A stretch of DNA of 64,000 nucleotides from Clostridioides difficile (GTDB taxonomy: Bacteria > Bacillota > Clostridia > Peptostreptococcales > Peptostreptococcaceae): assembly GCF_001299635.1 (NCBI RefSeq), contig NZ_JRHN01000039.1:213714-277713 (forward strand), written 5' to 3'. Made by a program: the position numbers and the translations under genes. Below the pieces are notes generated by a model, which had not been told where the DNA came from, made no database searches, and saw nothing but the letters and a program-made list of their open reading frames with translations. Below, one piece after another: positions 27,239-36,573 of this stretch (its first letter is position 1; every line of letters starts with the position of its first letter).

Positions 27239-29032
27239 CTATATAGCTCTAGTATATACTTTTAACCATTCTCTTTCTTCATCAGTTAAGAAAGAAGATA
27301 TTTTATCATAAACTAGTTTATGATACCAGTTTAAATAATCTTTTTCATCTTGATTCATTAACTCTGGAACTATACCATCTAAGTCAATAGGAGCTAATGT
27401 AACAACTTCAAACTCCATAAATTGACCATAGAAGTTCTTTTCAGCTTTTCTAACTACTATTTCATTCTCTGTTCTTATACCATGAGAACCTTCTATATAT
27501 ATACCTGGTTCATTAGTAGTTACCATTCCTTCTTCAAGAACTGCACTATCAAATCTTTCAGGTACTACTCTCCATCTAAATCCATTTGGTGCTTCATGAA
27601 CATTTAGCACAAATCCTATACCATGTCCAGTTCCACACTGATAATCTATTCCCATATTCCACATACAACTTCTAGATAATATATCTAAATTATACCCTCT
27701 ACAACCATGTAAAAACTTGACTTTAGAAAGATTTATCATACCTCTTGCCACAGAAGTAAAGTGTAGTTTTAACTCATCACTTATAGGTCCTAATACTGTA
27801 GTTCTAGTTATATCAGTAGTTCCATCATAATATTGTCCACCTGAATCTACTAAGAATAACCCTTCAGCTTCTAACTTATAGTTTGATTCTGGAGTAGCAC
27901 TATAGTGCATCATAGCTGCATGCTCTTTATATGCAGCAATTGTATTGAAACTTGGCTCAAAGAAACCTTCTTGTTCTCTTCTTAAGTTTTCTAATTTTTC
28001 AGTAGCACTTATTTCAGTTATTTCAATTTTACCAACATTTGTCTTTAACCAGTACATGAATTTAGTGAAAGCTACACCATCTTTAATGTGTGAGTTTCTT
28101 ATATTTTCTAATTCTATTTCATTTTTTTGTGCTTTAAAGAACATTACTGGATTAAATTCATCAACCTTCTCAACTTCACAAGGTATGTTATTGTAAATCG
28201 CATAGTTAAGCTTAGTTCCATCTACTAAAACTTTTTCAGCCTTGTCTATAGATTTTACAAACTCATATACATCATTATATGGCTTTATTTGAACATTCTC
28301 TTTAGCTAGTTCATTTAATATTTCTTCATTTAATTTGCTCTCATCAACAAATAGGTAAACTTCTTTTAAAGTTATTACTGCATAAGAAAGTACAACTGGA
28401 TTGTATTTAACATCTCCACCTCTTATGTTAAACAACCATGCTATATCATCAAGAGTAGTTATTACATGAGTAGAAGTACCCTTTTCACTCATTTTTTCTC
28501 TTAATCTACTTAATTTTGAACTAAAACTTTCTCCACAATATTTAACATCTAATAAGAATGCCTTACTATCTGATAAAGCAGGTCTATCTTTCCATACACT
28601 ATCTATTAAATCATATTGGTATTCTACCTTTATTCCTTTTTTAGATAATTTTTCAGCTAATGTAGCTCCTTCTCTAGCACATATAACTCTACCATCAAAC
28701 CCTAAAGTTCCACCTTCAGGAATATTTGTATATAAATATTCATCTGTAGTTGGGCAACCTTCTTGTCCCATTTTAAATAATTTTATAGTACTTCCTTCTA
28801 ATTGAGACTCTGCCTGTATGAAATATCTTCCATCTGTCCATAATCCAGCTTCATCTTTAGTAACAATAACTGTACCAGCTGAACCATTAAATCCTGATAT
28901 AAATTCTCTTGATTTAAAGTAATCTCCTACATATTCACTTTGATGATTATCAGAAGATGGAATCATATAGGCATCTATATTTTTTTCTTCCATAAGTCTT
29001 CTTAATTCACTTAATCTGTCTTTTATATTCAC
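27239..29032 (-). CDS. Xaa-Pro aminopeptidase (M24B)
   Basis: 597 residues, the length of the three-domain aminopeptidase P form. Two creatinase-type N-terminal domains are followed by the pita-bread M24 catalytic domain (about 310-530) and a C-terminal extension. Dimetal ligands are visible as Asp in DSGGQYYDGTTDITR (two Asp), His in GTGHGIGF, and Glu in NEPGIYIEG and TENEIVV. It removes an N-terminal residue when proline follows, which liberates proline peptides imported by the neighbouring POT transporters. It has no signal peptide and so is cytoplasmic. AGGAGG precedes the ATG. Confidence 0.93.
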   Translation of the reverse strand: MNIKDRLSELRRLMEEKNIDAYMIPSSDNHQSEYVGDYFKSREFISGFNGSAGTVIVTKDEAGLWTDGRYFIQAESQLEGSTIKLFKMGQEGCPTTDEYLYTNIPEGGTLGFDGRVICAREGATLAEKLSKKGIKVEYQYDLIDSVWKDRPALSDSKAFLLDVKYCGESFSSKLSRLREKMSEKGTSTHVITTLDDIAWLFNIRGGDVKYNPVVLSYAVITLKEVYLFVDESKLNEEILNELAKENVQIKPYNDVYEFVKSIDKAEKVLVDGTKLNYAIYNNIPCEVEKVDEFNPVMFFKAQKNEIELENIRNSHIKDGVAFTKFMYWLKTNVGKIEITEISATEKLENLRREQEGFFEPSFNTIAAYKEHAAMMHYSATPESNYKLEAEGLFLVDSGGQYYDGTTDITRTTVLGPISDELKLHFTSVARGMINLSKVKFLHGCRGYNLDILSRSCMWNMGIDYQCGTGHGIGFVLNVHEAPNGFRWRVVPERFDSAVLEEGMVTTNEPGIYIEGSHGIRTENEIVVRKAEKNFYGQFMEFEVVTLAPIDLDGIVPELMNQDEKDYLNWYHKLVYDKISSFLTDEEREWLKVYTRAI

Positions 29033-29202
29033 AACAAGACCTCCTCAAAATAATAGTTTTAATAACTAAATATATAAGTATGTAAAGTTTATTACATAAA
29101 TATTTCTCTTATAATTTATATAAATCTTATACACTCTAATTATCACAATTATAATTTTAATTATATTATGTATCTGTGTAAAGCTTTTTTTCATAATTAA
29201 AG

Positions 29203-29242
29203 AGGAAATTACATTTTTATTTTATATTTAAATGTAATTTCC
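29203..29242 (-). terminator. Terminator after the second POT gene
   Basis: Arms GGAAATTACATTT and AAATGTAATTTCC flank an AT loop. It lies about 25 bases after the stop codon. Confidence 0.85.
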
Positions 29243-29267
29243 TTTATTTTCACTAATTTAGTATGAA

Positions 29268-30659
29268 TTATTCTTCTTTTGTTAATAAATCCATAGCCAT
29301 TAATTTTGTTAATATATTTCTTATTCCTAATAATATTAAACCAAATATTATTAATACTGATGCTATTCCTCCAAATATCTGTAAAAAACCAAGTGTAGCT
29401 GTAAAACCAGCAATTTTCCCTGATAATAAACTCGCAAAGAAACTTGTTAAATACCATGCTCCCATAGATAATGTAGCATACTTAGCTGGAGCTAATTTAT
29501 TAAACATCGCAAGTCCTATAGGAGACAAAAATAATTCACCTACTGTTGTAAATATATAAGTTACTACTATAAACAACATGCTAGCCTTTACCATTCCATT
29601 TGGACCGTTAGCTAATGTAGAAAATACCATCACTATAAAACCAACACCCATTATTATCATTCCTAAACCCATTTTAACTGGAATAGAAAAGTCACCTCTT
29701 TTAGTATTAGATAATTTAACCCATAAAGCAGCTAATACTGGGCATAAAGCTACACATAATATAGCATTTAGTGATGTAAGCCATGCTACTGGCATTTCAA
29801 ATCCAAATACAGTTCTATTTACATTATCCCTTACATAAATCATAAATGAACTTTGTGTTTGATAGTATGCTGTCCAGAATAAGACCACAAATAAAAATAA
29901 AACAACCATTGCTATTATTCTATTTTTCTCTAACTTAGTAAGTGGTCCATACTCAATTTTTTCACCTTTATTTCCTTTAGTAACAGGATGTTTTCCAATT
30001 TCATTTAGTAATTTTGGCGCAAGAAGTGTAAATATAATCATACCTAACATCATACCTATACCACAAATTAAAAACGCCATCTTGTATCCATAAGATACTA
30101 TATCACCACTTGCTCCTCTTACTGCAAAGACATTATCAGAAAGCAATCCACATATTATTGGAGCTATAAATGCTCCTACATTTACTGCCATATAGAATAA
30201 ACTGTATGCTGCATCTTTTCTCGATACATCAGTTTTAGGATATATATCCCCAACTATATTTGAACAACTTGATTTAAAAAAACCATTTCCTAAAATGATT
30301 ATTGATAGGCCTACCCAAACCATTGCAATAGATGTTGATGAAGCAAATAGTACAAAATCGCCTATTGCTATTAAAAGTGCACCTATAGAAATACATTTTT
30401 GTTGACCTAAAACTTTATCTGCTAACCAGCCACCAACTAATGGCGTAAGATATATAAGACCTGTAAATAATCCAAACATAGATGTTGCTTCTTGTGTAGA
30501 AAGGCCTAAACCGCCTTGAGCTATACTTGCTGTAAAAAATAATACCAATAAAGCTGTTAAACCATAATAACTAAATCTCTCCCATAAAATTGTCATGCAA
30601 ATAAGCCAAAAACTCTTCGGATGACCAACTTTTTTAGATACGCTTTCTGTATTTGACAT
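29268..30659 (-). CDS. POT/PTR2 family di- and tripeptide transporter, second copy
   Basis: 463 residues and about 12-14 helices. The POT signature GGWLADKVLGQQKC is in the first cytoplasmic loop and FYMAVNVGAFIAPIICG follows. It aligns by eye along its whole length with the transporter at 25773 but is clearly diverged, so it is an old paralogue, not a recent duplication. Transcribed in the same direction as the aminopeptidase gene but with its own terminator. The RBS is GAGGGGGCG. Two direct repeats in its upstream region may be regulatory. Confidence 0.93.
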   Translation of the reverse strand: MSNTESVSKKVGHPKSFWLICMTILWERFSYYGLTALLVLFFTASIAQGGLGLSTQEATSMFGLFTGLIYLTPLVGGWLADKVLGQQKCISIGALLIAIGDFVLFASSTSIAMVWVGLSIIILGNGFFKSSCSNIVGDIYPKTDVSRKDAAYSLFYMAVNVGAFIAPIICGLLSDNVFAVRGASGDIVSYGYKMAFLICGIGMMLGMIIFTLLAPKLLNEIGKHPVTKGNKGEKIEYGPLTKLEKNRIIAMVVLFLFVVLFWTAYYQTQSSFMIYVRDNVNRTVFGFEMPVAWLTSLNAILCVALCPVLAALWVKLSNTKRGDFSIPVKMGLGMIIMGVGFIVMVFSTLANGPNGMVKASMLFIVVTYIFTTVGELFLSPIGLAMFNKLAPAKYATLSMGAWYLTSFFASLLSGKIAGFTATLGFLQIFGGIASVLIIFGLILLGIRNILTKLMAMDLLTKEE

Positions 30660-31112
30660 AAAAAACGCCCCCTCATTGTTTTTATAGTTAAATTTAGTAC
30701 TAAGATTACATTAATCATTTTAGTACATACTTATAATATCATCTTTTTTATGTTTACTCAATAGATTACCATCAGTATTTTCATTTTTTTATTATTATTT
30801 TTAAAATTATGAAAAATATTATTTTTCCAGTATTTTAAACTAAAAATATTAATATATATATATTTAAATAATATCTTTAATATTTAATTTTTTTTGTATT
30901 TATTTTTTTGATTTTCATTTATTTTTATTTAAATAATTCAATTATGAAATATTTTTTATTAACCTTTTTTGCAAGTTATTTTTTTATCAATTCATGTGTG
31001 TAAATTGTTTTTATTATGAAATAACAAAAGCTATTTTAAATTCTCTATTTGAGAACAAAAATAGCTTTTATCTATATATCAAGATTTTCTTTTTTTAATA
31101 AATTGACTTAAA
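30660..31112. other. Gene-free, extremely AT-rich region
   Basis: No gene seen. The first 100 bases carry the leader of the POT gene, with an 8-base direct repeat (TTTAGTAC at 30692-30699 and 30718-30725). From about 30780 to 30960 the sequence is almost only A and T. The prsA terminator is at the far end. Confidence 0.5.
31026..31070 (-). terminator. Terminator after the PrsA-like gene
   Basis: Arms AAAAGCTATTTT and AAAATAGCTTTT with a 20-base loop and T-rich flank; also contains a small inner stem (TTCTC/GAGAA). Confidence 0.85.
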
Positions 31113-32255
31113 TTATTGTTTAGCTTTCATTTGGTATTTATCTGTAATTTTAACTTTATATTTTTCTTTTAAATTTGTTATAAGTAAATTTTGTTTTTCT
31201 GATGTTAGACTACTTACTAAATCTGATTTTATTTCTTCGAATGGTTGATATTTTTCATCTGTCTTCTTAATTATATGATATCCATAATCACTTTCTACAA
31301 GTTTACTAGATATTTCACCTTTTTTCAATGCAAATGCAGCCTTTTCAAAAGACTCAACCATCTGACCTTTACCAAAGAATCCTAAATCTCCACCTGACTC
31401 TGCACTACTATCTTCAGAATACTTTTTGGCTAGAGTAGCAAAGTCTTCTCCAGCTTGTGCTTTTTTAAGTATCTCTTCAGCTTCTTTTTTAAGTTCAGCT
31501 TTTTTACTATCACTAACTTGTTTACCTTTATCATCAACAGTTTTTATTAAAATATGTGAAGCTCTAACCTGTAAATAATTGCTCTTGTTTTTATTGTAAT
31601 AATTCTCAGCTTCTTTATCAGTCACTTTTGCTTTTTCACTTAAGTATTTTGATGCTACTAGTTCTTTTTTCATATCAGCTTTTATATATTTTTCAGTCAA
31701 ATCAAACTGCTTTAAAAATTCTTCTTTAGTCATGCCCATTGCAGATTCTATGTTAGTCATTAAATTATTATATTGAGCATCTAGTTCATCATTAGTTATA
31801 CTTACTTTTTCTTTAGCTGCTTCAGTAGATAATATGTCAGACGTAATCATAGTCTCAATCATATTTGATTCATATGAACGTATTTCATCATCACTCATAG
31901 TAGTTTTTGCATTTAAATAAAATAATGGCTCCATTCTTTTTCTCAACATCTCACCTGTTATTTTTTTATCCCCAATAGTAGCCACTGCTTCATTGCTACT
32001 ATAATGCTTTGAAGTGGCTGGTAACTTTCTTCCGGCTTCTTTGCCAAAAACATAACCTCCACCTAAGCATATAACTCCTACTGCAACAATTGCTACAACT
32101 GCTTTAATTGTTTTGTTACTTAGTTTTATTTCTCTTTTCTTGACTTTGTTGTCAGTGTTTTTTTCATCTGACACATCATCTTTTTTAGAACTTACATTAT
32201 CTGACTTTTTAATTTCATCTAATGAATTTTCTTTTGGATTTTTTTCTTCAGACAT
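31113..32255 (-). CDS. prsA: PrsA-type membrane-anchored peptidyl-prolyl isomerase/foldase
   Basis: The 380-residue protein has a charged cytoplasmic tail, one membrane segment (about 49-71) with no proper lipobox, a SurA-like N-terminal chaperone region and a parvulin domain at about 230-335. The parvulin motifs are RASHILIK, AKKYSEDSSAESGGDLGFF and the final SDYGYHIIK. It assists folding of exported proteins at the membrane-wall interface. C. difficile has more than one such protein and I cannot say which this is, so the symbol is generic. GGAGGAT precedes the ATG. Confidence 0.88.
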   Translation of the reverse strand: MSEEKNPKENSLDEIKKSDNVSSKKDDVSDEKNTDNKVKKREIKLSNKTIKAVVAIVAVGVICLGGGYVFGKEAGRKLPATSKHYSSNEAVATIGDKKITGEMLRKRMEPLFYLNAKTTMSDDEIRSYESNMIETMITSDILSTEAAKEKVSITNDELDAQYNNLMTNIESAMGMTKEEFLKQFDLTEKYIKADMKKELVASKYLSEKAKVTDKEAENYYNKNKSNYLQVRASHILIKTVDDKGKQVSDSKKAELKKEAEEILKKAQAGEDFATLAKKYSEDSSAESGGDLGFFGKGQMVESFEKAAFALKKGEISSKLVESDYGYHIIKKTDEKYQPFEEIKSDLVSSLTSEKQNLLITNLKEKYKVKITDKYQMKAKQ

Positions 32256-32365
32256 TAATATCCTCCTTAATTTTGTTTGTACAATACTTCACTTTTATTA
32301 TTTTACATTAAAATAATATTAAATGTGTGAATCAGAAATGAAACTCTCATGAATTTAAAATGAAA

Positions 32366-33472
32366 TTAAATATTTCTCAAACTATATCTTATAAAATTTC
32401 TTCCTACTTTTGTATCTCCATACTTTAACATCTGTATAACTTCATTTTTTTCTTTTTGCAAATAAATAGAACATTCTTCTAAAGACTTAAATATCTCTAA
32501 TACTTCGCCTTTTTTATTTACTAATTCAATCTTTTTCTTTCCACCTCTTTTGATTATAGACTTATATTTTTTAAAATATTCATCATACTCCTCATCGATA
32601 CATTCAAATTTATAATTCATTTTTAATGCCTCAATTTTATCATTGGTTAAAATTTCATTTCTCTTTTTATCAGAAAGTCTTGTACTAAATATCTTATCAT
32701 TTAGAATATTAAATATCTCAGATGGAGATTTACTATTTTCTAAATAGCTCCATTCATTTTTACAATACTCTTCTATATTTAACACTTTACTTAAATACTT
32801 TATGGCATCTCCAAAATAATCCATATATCCATATTTTAAATTTTCTCTTATATATCCTAATGGTACTTTAAGGACTTTGCTACATTGTATATGTGTATCA
32901 AAAATATTTTCTTCTTTAGTATACAAGTTTATTGCTTTTATACTTTTTCCCCTTTTTATTTTTATTTCTTTTATGTAATCTAAATCTTCTTCTGCTAGGT
33001 ATTCACTTGTTTCACATATTTGTTTTTCTTCAATACGACTTTTTAATAAAACACAACTTTCTCCTTGGTCAAGTTCTTCAACTTTTTTTGAATCATCTTT
33101 TTTATTTTTAATTAATGTTTCCTTATCTCCATCACTTATATATTTATCAATAATTACTGTTTCCACTTTATTCAATATTTTATTATCATTATTAACATTT
33201 GTTTTTTTTATACATGGTACTTCGTTTTCATTACTACATACTATATCTTCCTTATCTAAAATTTTATCATCTTCATTAGACAAAAATATTTCTTGTTCTA
33301 AAACTTTAACTTCTTTATTTTCAATTTCTTTTTTATCAGTTAATACTTGTTCCTTTTCGATTAACTCTTCTTTATATAATCCCTCTTCATTTTTTAATAC
33401 TATTTCACCTTCTTCTTCTGCTTTATCAAATTTTTGTCTTTTTTTCATAATACCAAACAACTTTTTTAACAC
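32366..33472 (-). CDS. Protein with two NUMOD1/IENR1-like repeats
   Basis: A 368-residue protein. The first 190 residues are highly charged and low-complexity (Lys/Glu/Asp), probably disordered. The C-terminal half has two segments that read like NUMOD1/IENR1 modules, which are DNA-binding units known from homing endonucleases: about 195-245 (KAINLYTKEENIFDT with a following helix) and about 312-366 (VNKKGEVLEIFKSLEECSIY, then GRNFIRYSL). There is no nuclease motif (GIY-YIG or HNH) between or beside them. Function unknown; a DNA-binding regulator is possible. It is downstream of an unknown gene, with about 80 bases between. Confidence 0.65.
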   Translation of the reverse strand: MLKKLFGIMKKRQKFDKAEEEGEIVLKNEEGLYKEELIEKEQVLTDKKEIENKEVKVLEQEIFLSNEDDKILDKEDIVCSNENEVPCIKKTNVNNDNKILNKVETVIIDKYISDGDKETLIKNKKDDSKKVEELDQGESCVLLKSRIEEKQICETSEYLAEEDLDYIKEIKIKRGKSIKAINLYTKEENIFDTHIQCSKVLKVPLGYIRENLKYGYMDYFGDAIKYLSKVLNIEEYCKNEWSYLENSKSPSEIFNILNDKIFSTRLSDKKRNEILTNDKIEALKMNYKFECIDEEYDEYFKKYKSIIKRGGKKKIELVNKKGEVLEIFKSLEECSIYLQKEKNEVIQMLKYGDTKVGRNFIRYSLRNI

Positions 33473-33554
33473 TCAAGGTTCCTCCTAATACTTTCTATAC
33501 CCTTATATTGCCATATAAAATATTACTTTGTCAAAACTCTTATTTAGTATATAA

Positions 33555-33989
33555 CTACTTATTACTATTTTCTTGATAATTTCTTGATAAATCAGTTTTC
33601 CATATAACATAGTCTACAGCTATTCCAAGTGCAAGCATTATCCTTCTTATTGATAAATTCTCTATATCAAAATCATCTTCTGTGACTTTTTCATAATCAC
33701 TTTTTGGCATAATAGCTTCCATAATCTTATTTAAAACCATGTCTTTTGCTAAATCACACTCTTTCGAAAAATGTTCTTCATTATCACATAATGATTGTGC
33801 TAAAATAACTAGTAACCTTCCCACAGTTAAAAAACCATGTTTTAGACTAAAGTTTTCATTATTATTGATTTCACCATAAATCTTATTTATAATATTATCT
33901 ACTATATTAGTAACTATCTTGTTATCTTCTTCATTTATCTTTTTGATTTGTTCTAAAATAGTTTCTTCTTGTATATTTTTATTACACAT
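33555..33989 (-). CDS. Hypothetical protein, 144 aa
   Basis: I do not recognise this family. The acidic helical protein has a conserved-looking hydrophobic core (LTVGRLLVILAQSL, then RRIMLALGIAVDYVIW). It has no signal peptide and no metal motif. It is divergent from the PadR gene, with about 265 bases between the starts, and its expression may be under PadR control, which is inference from position only. Confidence 0.6.
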   Translation of the reverse strand: MCNKNIQEETILEQIKKINEEDNKIVTNIVDNIINKIYGEINNNENFSLKHGFLTVGRLLVILAQSLCDNEEHFSKECDLAKDMVLNKIMEAIMPKSDYEKVTEDDFDIENLSIRRIMLALGIAVDYVIWKTDLSRNYQENSNK

Positions 33990-34254
33990 ATTTATTCACC
34001 ATTCCTTTATTTAAAATTTTGCTTATAGCATAAAACTAAACATTTTATAACCTATTAATTGTTGTTTGCGACTGTTTGATGTTATATAATAATAATCAAG
34101 CGTATATAAAAGTTATATAAAATATATAAATTAAAATTCATAGTGTAGATTCAATTATATTATTCAAATACATAATGTAAATTATTTATCATGTAAATTG
34201 TCTATTAATACTCTATCAGAATTTATAAAAATAATATTTAAAAGGAGAAAGTAT

Positions 34255-34632
34255 ATGAAATATTCAACAATGGGTATGAAAGCAGTAAATACAAAAGAAA
34301 ATGACAATAAATTTTCTAGTGGCATATTTTTAGAGCTGTACACGTTAAATTTAATGATAAAAAAAGACGATTGTGTTTATGGGAAAGAAGTTACAGATTA
34401 CATAGGTAGTTTTAATTTGTCTTGGAAACCTAGTAACGGAACCATGTATCCAATAATAGAAAAAATGCTCACAAAGGGTCTTATTGAAGTTGCAACAAAA
34501 AAAGAACGTAAAAAACTCTATAAGATAACTGAAAAAGGAAGAATCTACTACAATGAGAGGGCTGCTGAGTTTAAACAAATGCTAATAGAATCGGCAAACT
34601 TTTATAATACCATTGCAAGTGAATTAGAATAA
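34255..34632 (+). CDS. PadR family transcriptional regulator
   Basis: 125 residues with the PadR winged helix: a YGKEVTDYIG-type recognition segment, then SNGTMYPIIEKMLTKGLIE (the typical Tyr-Pro beta-wing) and KLYKITEKGRIYY. The start is ATG 34255, preceded by AAAGGAGAAA at 34241-34250; a TTG upstream at 34198 would add an unlikely tail. PadR proteins repress transporter or phage-like genes in response to small molecules. It lies between two minus-strand regions and just outside the sigma-like gene, making it a candidate controller of either. It has a strong terminator. Confidence 0.88.
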   Translation: MKYSTMGMKAVNTKENDNKFSSGIFLELYTLNLMIKKDDCVYGKEVTDYIGSFNLSWKPSNGTMYPIIEKMLTKGLIEVATKKERKKLYKITEKGRIYYNERAAEFKQMLIESANFYNTIASELE

Positions 34633-34641
34633 TTCCAAAGA

Positions 34642-34672
34642 AGACCACTCTTCAAGTTAGAGTGGTCTAAAT
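34642..34672 (+). terminator. Terminator after the PadR gene
   Basis: Perfect 10-base arms AGACCACTCT and AGAGTGGTCT around a 7-base loop, usable from both sides because the sigma-like gene ends at 34692. Confidence 0.8.
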
Positions 34673-34691
34673 TTCATATCAGTAATGCTTC

Positions 34692-35603
34692 TCATTCACT
34701 TAAGTAATTAATTAATCTAACAGCCTTTTTCAATTTAGATTTTGCACAAGCTCTTTTTTTATTTATTGTTCCTCTGCAAAGTCCAAACATCTCTGCTATT
34801 TCTGAATCAGTATTATCCTTCATATACCACATCACTAGTATTCGTCTTTCAAATGTTGTAAGATCTTTAAATATATTAGAGCATGTAATTCCATCAATCC
34901 AATTGTTATTTAAAAATTCTTCATCATATATATTTATAGTCATATCCTTTTCAATTATCGCAATCGACAATTGTAGATTATAAAAAAGCTCGACATAATC
35001 GAGCACTTCATCTATTTCTTTTTGTGCATTTTTATCACAAATAGTTTCTTCTATCGGTAATTGTTGATCAGAATCATATATATTAAATATCTTTTTCTGA
35101 TAGTATAGGCCCCTTGCTATAGGGTCTTTAGATAATTTTTCTAAATGTCTAAAAACATAATAATGAAAATTTCGCTTTACATAATTGTGAAAAGACGGTT
35201 TTGTATCTTTATATTTATGACACATAGATAAAAAAATAGCACATATCTCCTGTTGTATATCTTCTTTATCATTATTTGAGAATATACCAACTATTTTTGC
35301 AACTGTCTTATCTGCAATCATTTGACCATGACCATTAACAAAATACGAATTTATTTTCAATCGTTCATGTTCTTCTTCTACAAATAATTTAATAAAACTT
35401 CTTATTGAGTAATCCTCTATAGAATATTGTCCATATACTATTAAAGAAATATACTTATTTAACATCGCTCTAAACGAATTAATTAGTTCTTGTGCTGCAT
35501 CTTTTGATCCAGCTTGTAATTCATATACCAAATCATGTATTTTTTGATACTCATTCATTCCATATTTTTGCAAATTATTTTTATAAGTTATTTTTTTTTT
35601 CAT
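34692..35603 (-). CDS. Sigma-70-like factor beyond the 3' end of the tail locus
   Basis: A 303-residue protein with two recognisable sigma segments. A region-2-like block at about 115-170 (EDIQQEICAIFLSM, then KYKDTKPSFHNYVKRNFHYYV) would bind RNA polymerase and the -10 element. A region-4-like helix-turn-helix at about 250-300 (DSEIAEMFGLCRGTINKKR) would bind -35. The region between is longer than in ECF factors, and there is no region 1.2 or 3. It lies on the same strand as, and beyond the end of, the tail gene cluster. Placement recalls TcdR/UviA-type factors that drive toxin or bacteriocin genes, but the sequence is not close to those by eye. I infer that it switches on the tail locus. 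Confidence 0.75.
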   Translation of the reverse strand: MKKKITYKNNLQKYGMNEYQKIHDLVYELQAGSKDAAQELINSFRAMLNKYISLIVYGQYSIEDYSIRSFIKLFVEEEHERLKINSYFVNGHGQMIADKTVAKIVGIFSNNDKEDIQQEICAIFLSMCHKYKDTKPSFHNYVKRNFHYYVFRHLEKLSKDPIARGLYYQKKIFNIYDSDQQLPIEETICDKNAQKEIDEVLDYVELFYNLQLSIAIIEKDMTINIYDEEFLNNNWIDGITCSNIFKDLTTFERRILVMWYMKDNTDSEIAEMFGLCRGTINKKRACAKSKLKKAVRLINYLSE

Positions 35604-35681
35604 ATTATATACCTTCTTAGCATTATATTATTACTTCTTATCTATTAAGATTATAAAACTATACATTTATACTAAAAATAT

Positions 35682-35942
35682 CTAATCAAATAAATATTTT
35701 CTTTCATTAAGTAAACCAGGAACTGACTTGTCTGCCAGTTTCTCTATGTATTCAAAGCATTTTGGATGTATATGCCACTTAAATTCTCTCTTTCTTTTAT
35801 ATTCATCTATAGAAAATTGTTCTGGTAGTATTGGCTTATTACATATTTGGCATATCATTATCTCTCCTTTTCTTGGTGGCTCTGGTACTTTACTTCTTTT
35901 TGTAATATAATTTTCTATATTTTTATCAATAGTAAAATTCAT
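35682..35942 (-). CDS. Small zinc-finger-like protein, 86 aa
   Basis: A Cys-x2-Cys knuckle (MICQICNKP) and a later WHIHPKCF provide four potential zinc ligands, in a treble-clef-like arrangement. The start is ATG 35942, because GGAGGGG lies just upstream; an ATG at 35972 would overlap the previous stop codon but has no such site. It lies between the sigma-like gene and a 123-residue gene, all on one strand. An anti-sigma or DNA-binding role is possible but not shown. Confidence 0.7.
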   Translation of the reverse strand: MNFTIDKNIENYITKRSKVPEPPRKGEIMICQICNKPILPEQFSIDEYKRKREFKWHIHPKCFEYIEKLADKSVPGLLNERKYLFD

Positions 35943-35968
35943 ATTTCCCCTCCATAAGTTTGATAAAA

Positions 35969-36340
35969 TCATATATAAACTTCTGTAATATCTTTATGTA
36001 CATTCTCTTTTGATTTTAATATCATAGTTTTAATATCATAGTTCAATTTCAATTCTATTTTTTTAGTTTCACAATCTCTTATTAAATCTGTTAATACATA
36101 ACTCTTTATAACAACTGTCTTTGTAATTGAATTGTAGAGCTTTATATTAAATAACAAGTTTTTATTTTGTAAATCAAACTTCAAGAAATAATAGTTTAAA
36201 TCTTCTTTACTTATATTACATATCAATATATTATTAATAAATAACTTTAACTCATCAATGATTTTAAAGATAAGATTAACTATTTTAGTTACTGTTTTTA
36301 TTTCACTTTTATTTTCATATAATAAATGCATAGTTTTCAC
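35969..36340 (-). CDS. Hypothetical protein, 123 aa
   Basis: No family recognised. The N-terminal helix is rich in Leu/Ile (VTKIVNLIFKIIDELKLFI) and the remainder is beta-rich. The RBS (AGGAGGTG) is excellent. It is first of three genes leading to the sigma-like gene, and separated by a terminator from the tail cluster. Confidence 0.65.
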   Translation of the reverse strand: MKTMHLLYENKSEIKTVTKIVNLIFKIIDELKLFINNILICNISKEDLNYYFLKFDLQNKNLLFNIKLYNSITKTVVIKSYVLTDLIRDCETKKIELKLNYDIKTMILKSKENVHKDITEVYI

Positions 36341-36433
36341 CTCCTAATTTTCAATCTCACTCTGCCTACTATTTTAATAATAAATCTAAGTATAAGAGTA
36401 TATAGGTCACTTGTCACAATCGACAACTAATAA

Positions 36434-36460
36434 ACAAAAAAAAAGTCTTCTATAAAAGAC
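36434..36460 (-). terminator. Terminator at the 3' end of the tail cluster
   Basis: Short stem GTCTTTTATAGAAGAC followed by nine or more T on the minus strand, about 115 bases after the last tail gene. Confidence 0.7.
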
Positions 36461-36573
36461 AAAGTTAAAAAAAGCTTTATTATAAACCTACACAAACACT
36501 ATCAAAAGTACCACCTCCAAATTTGTACTACTAATTATATCACATGCAAAATATTAAATACAGTTATTCACAT

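Noticed and set aside
34692..35603. Calling the sigma-like protein TcdR or UviA
   Set aside because: TcdR is about 184 residues and the segments here do not align well by eye; only the general sigma resemblance and the position are similar.
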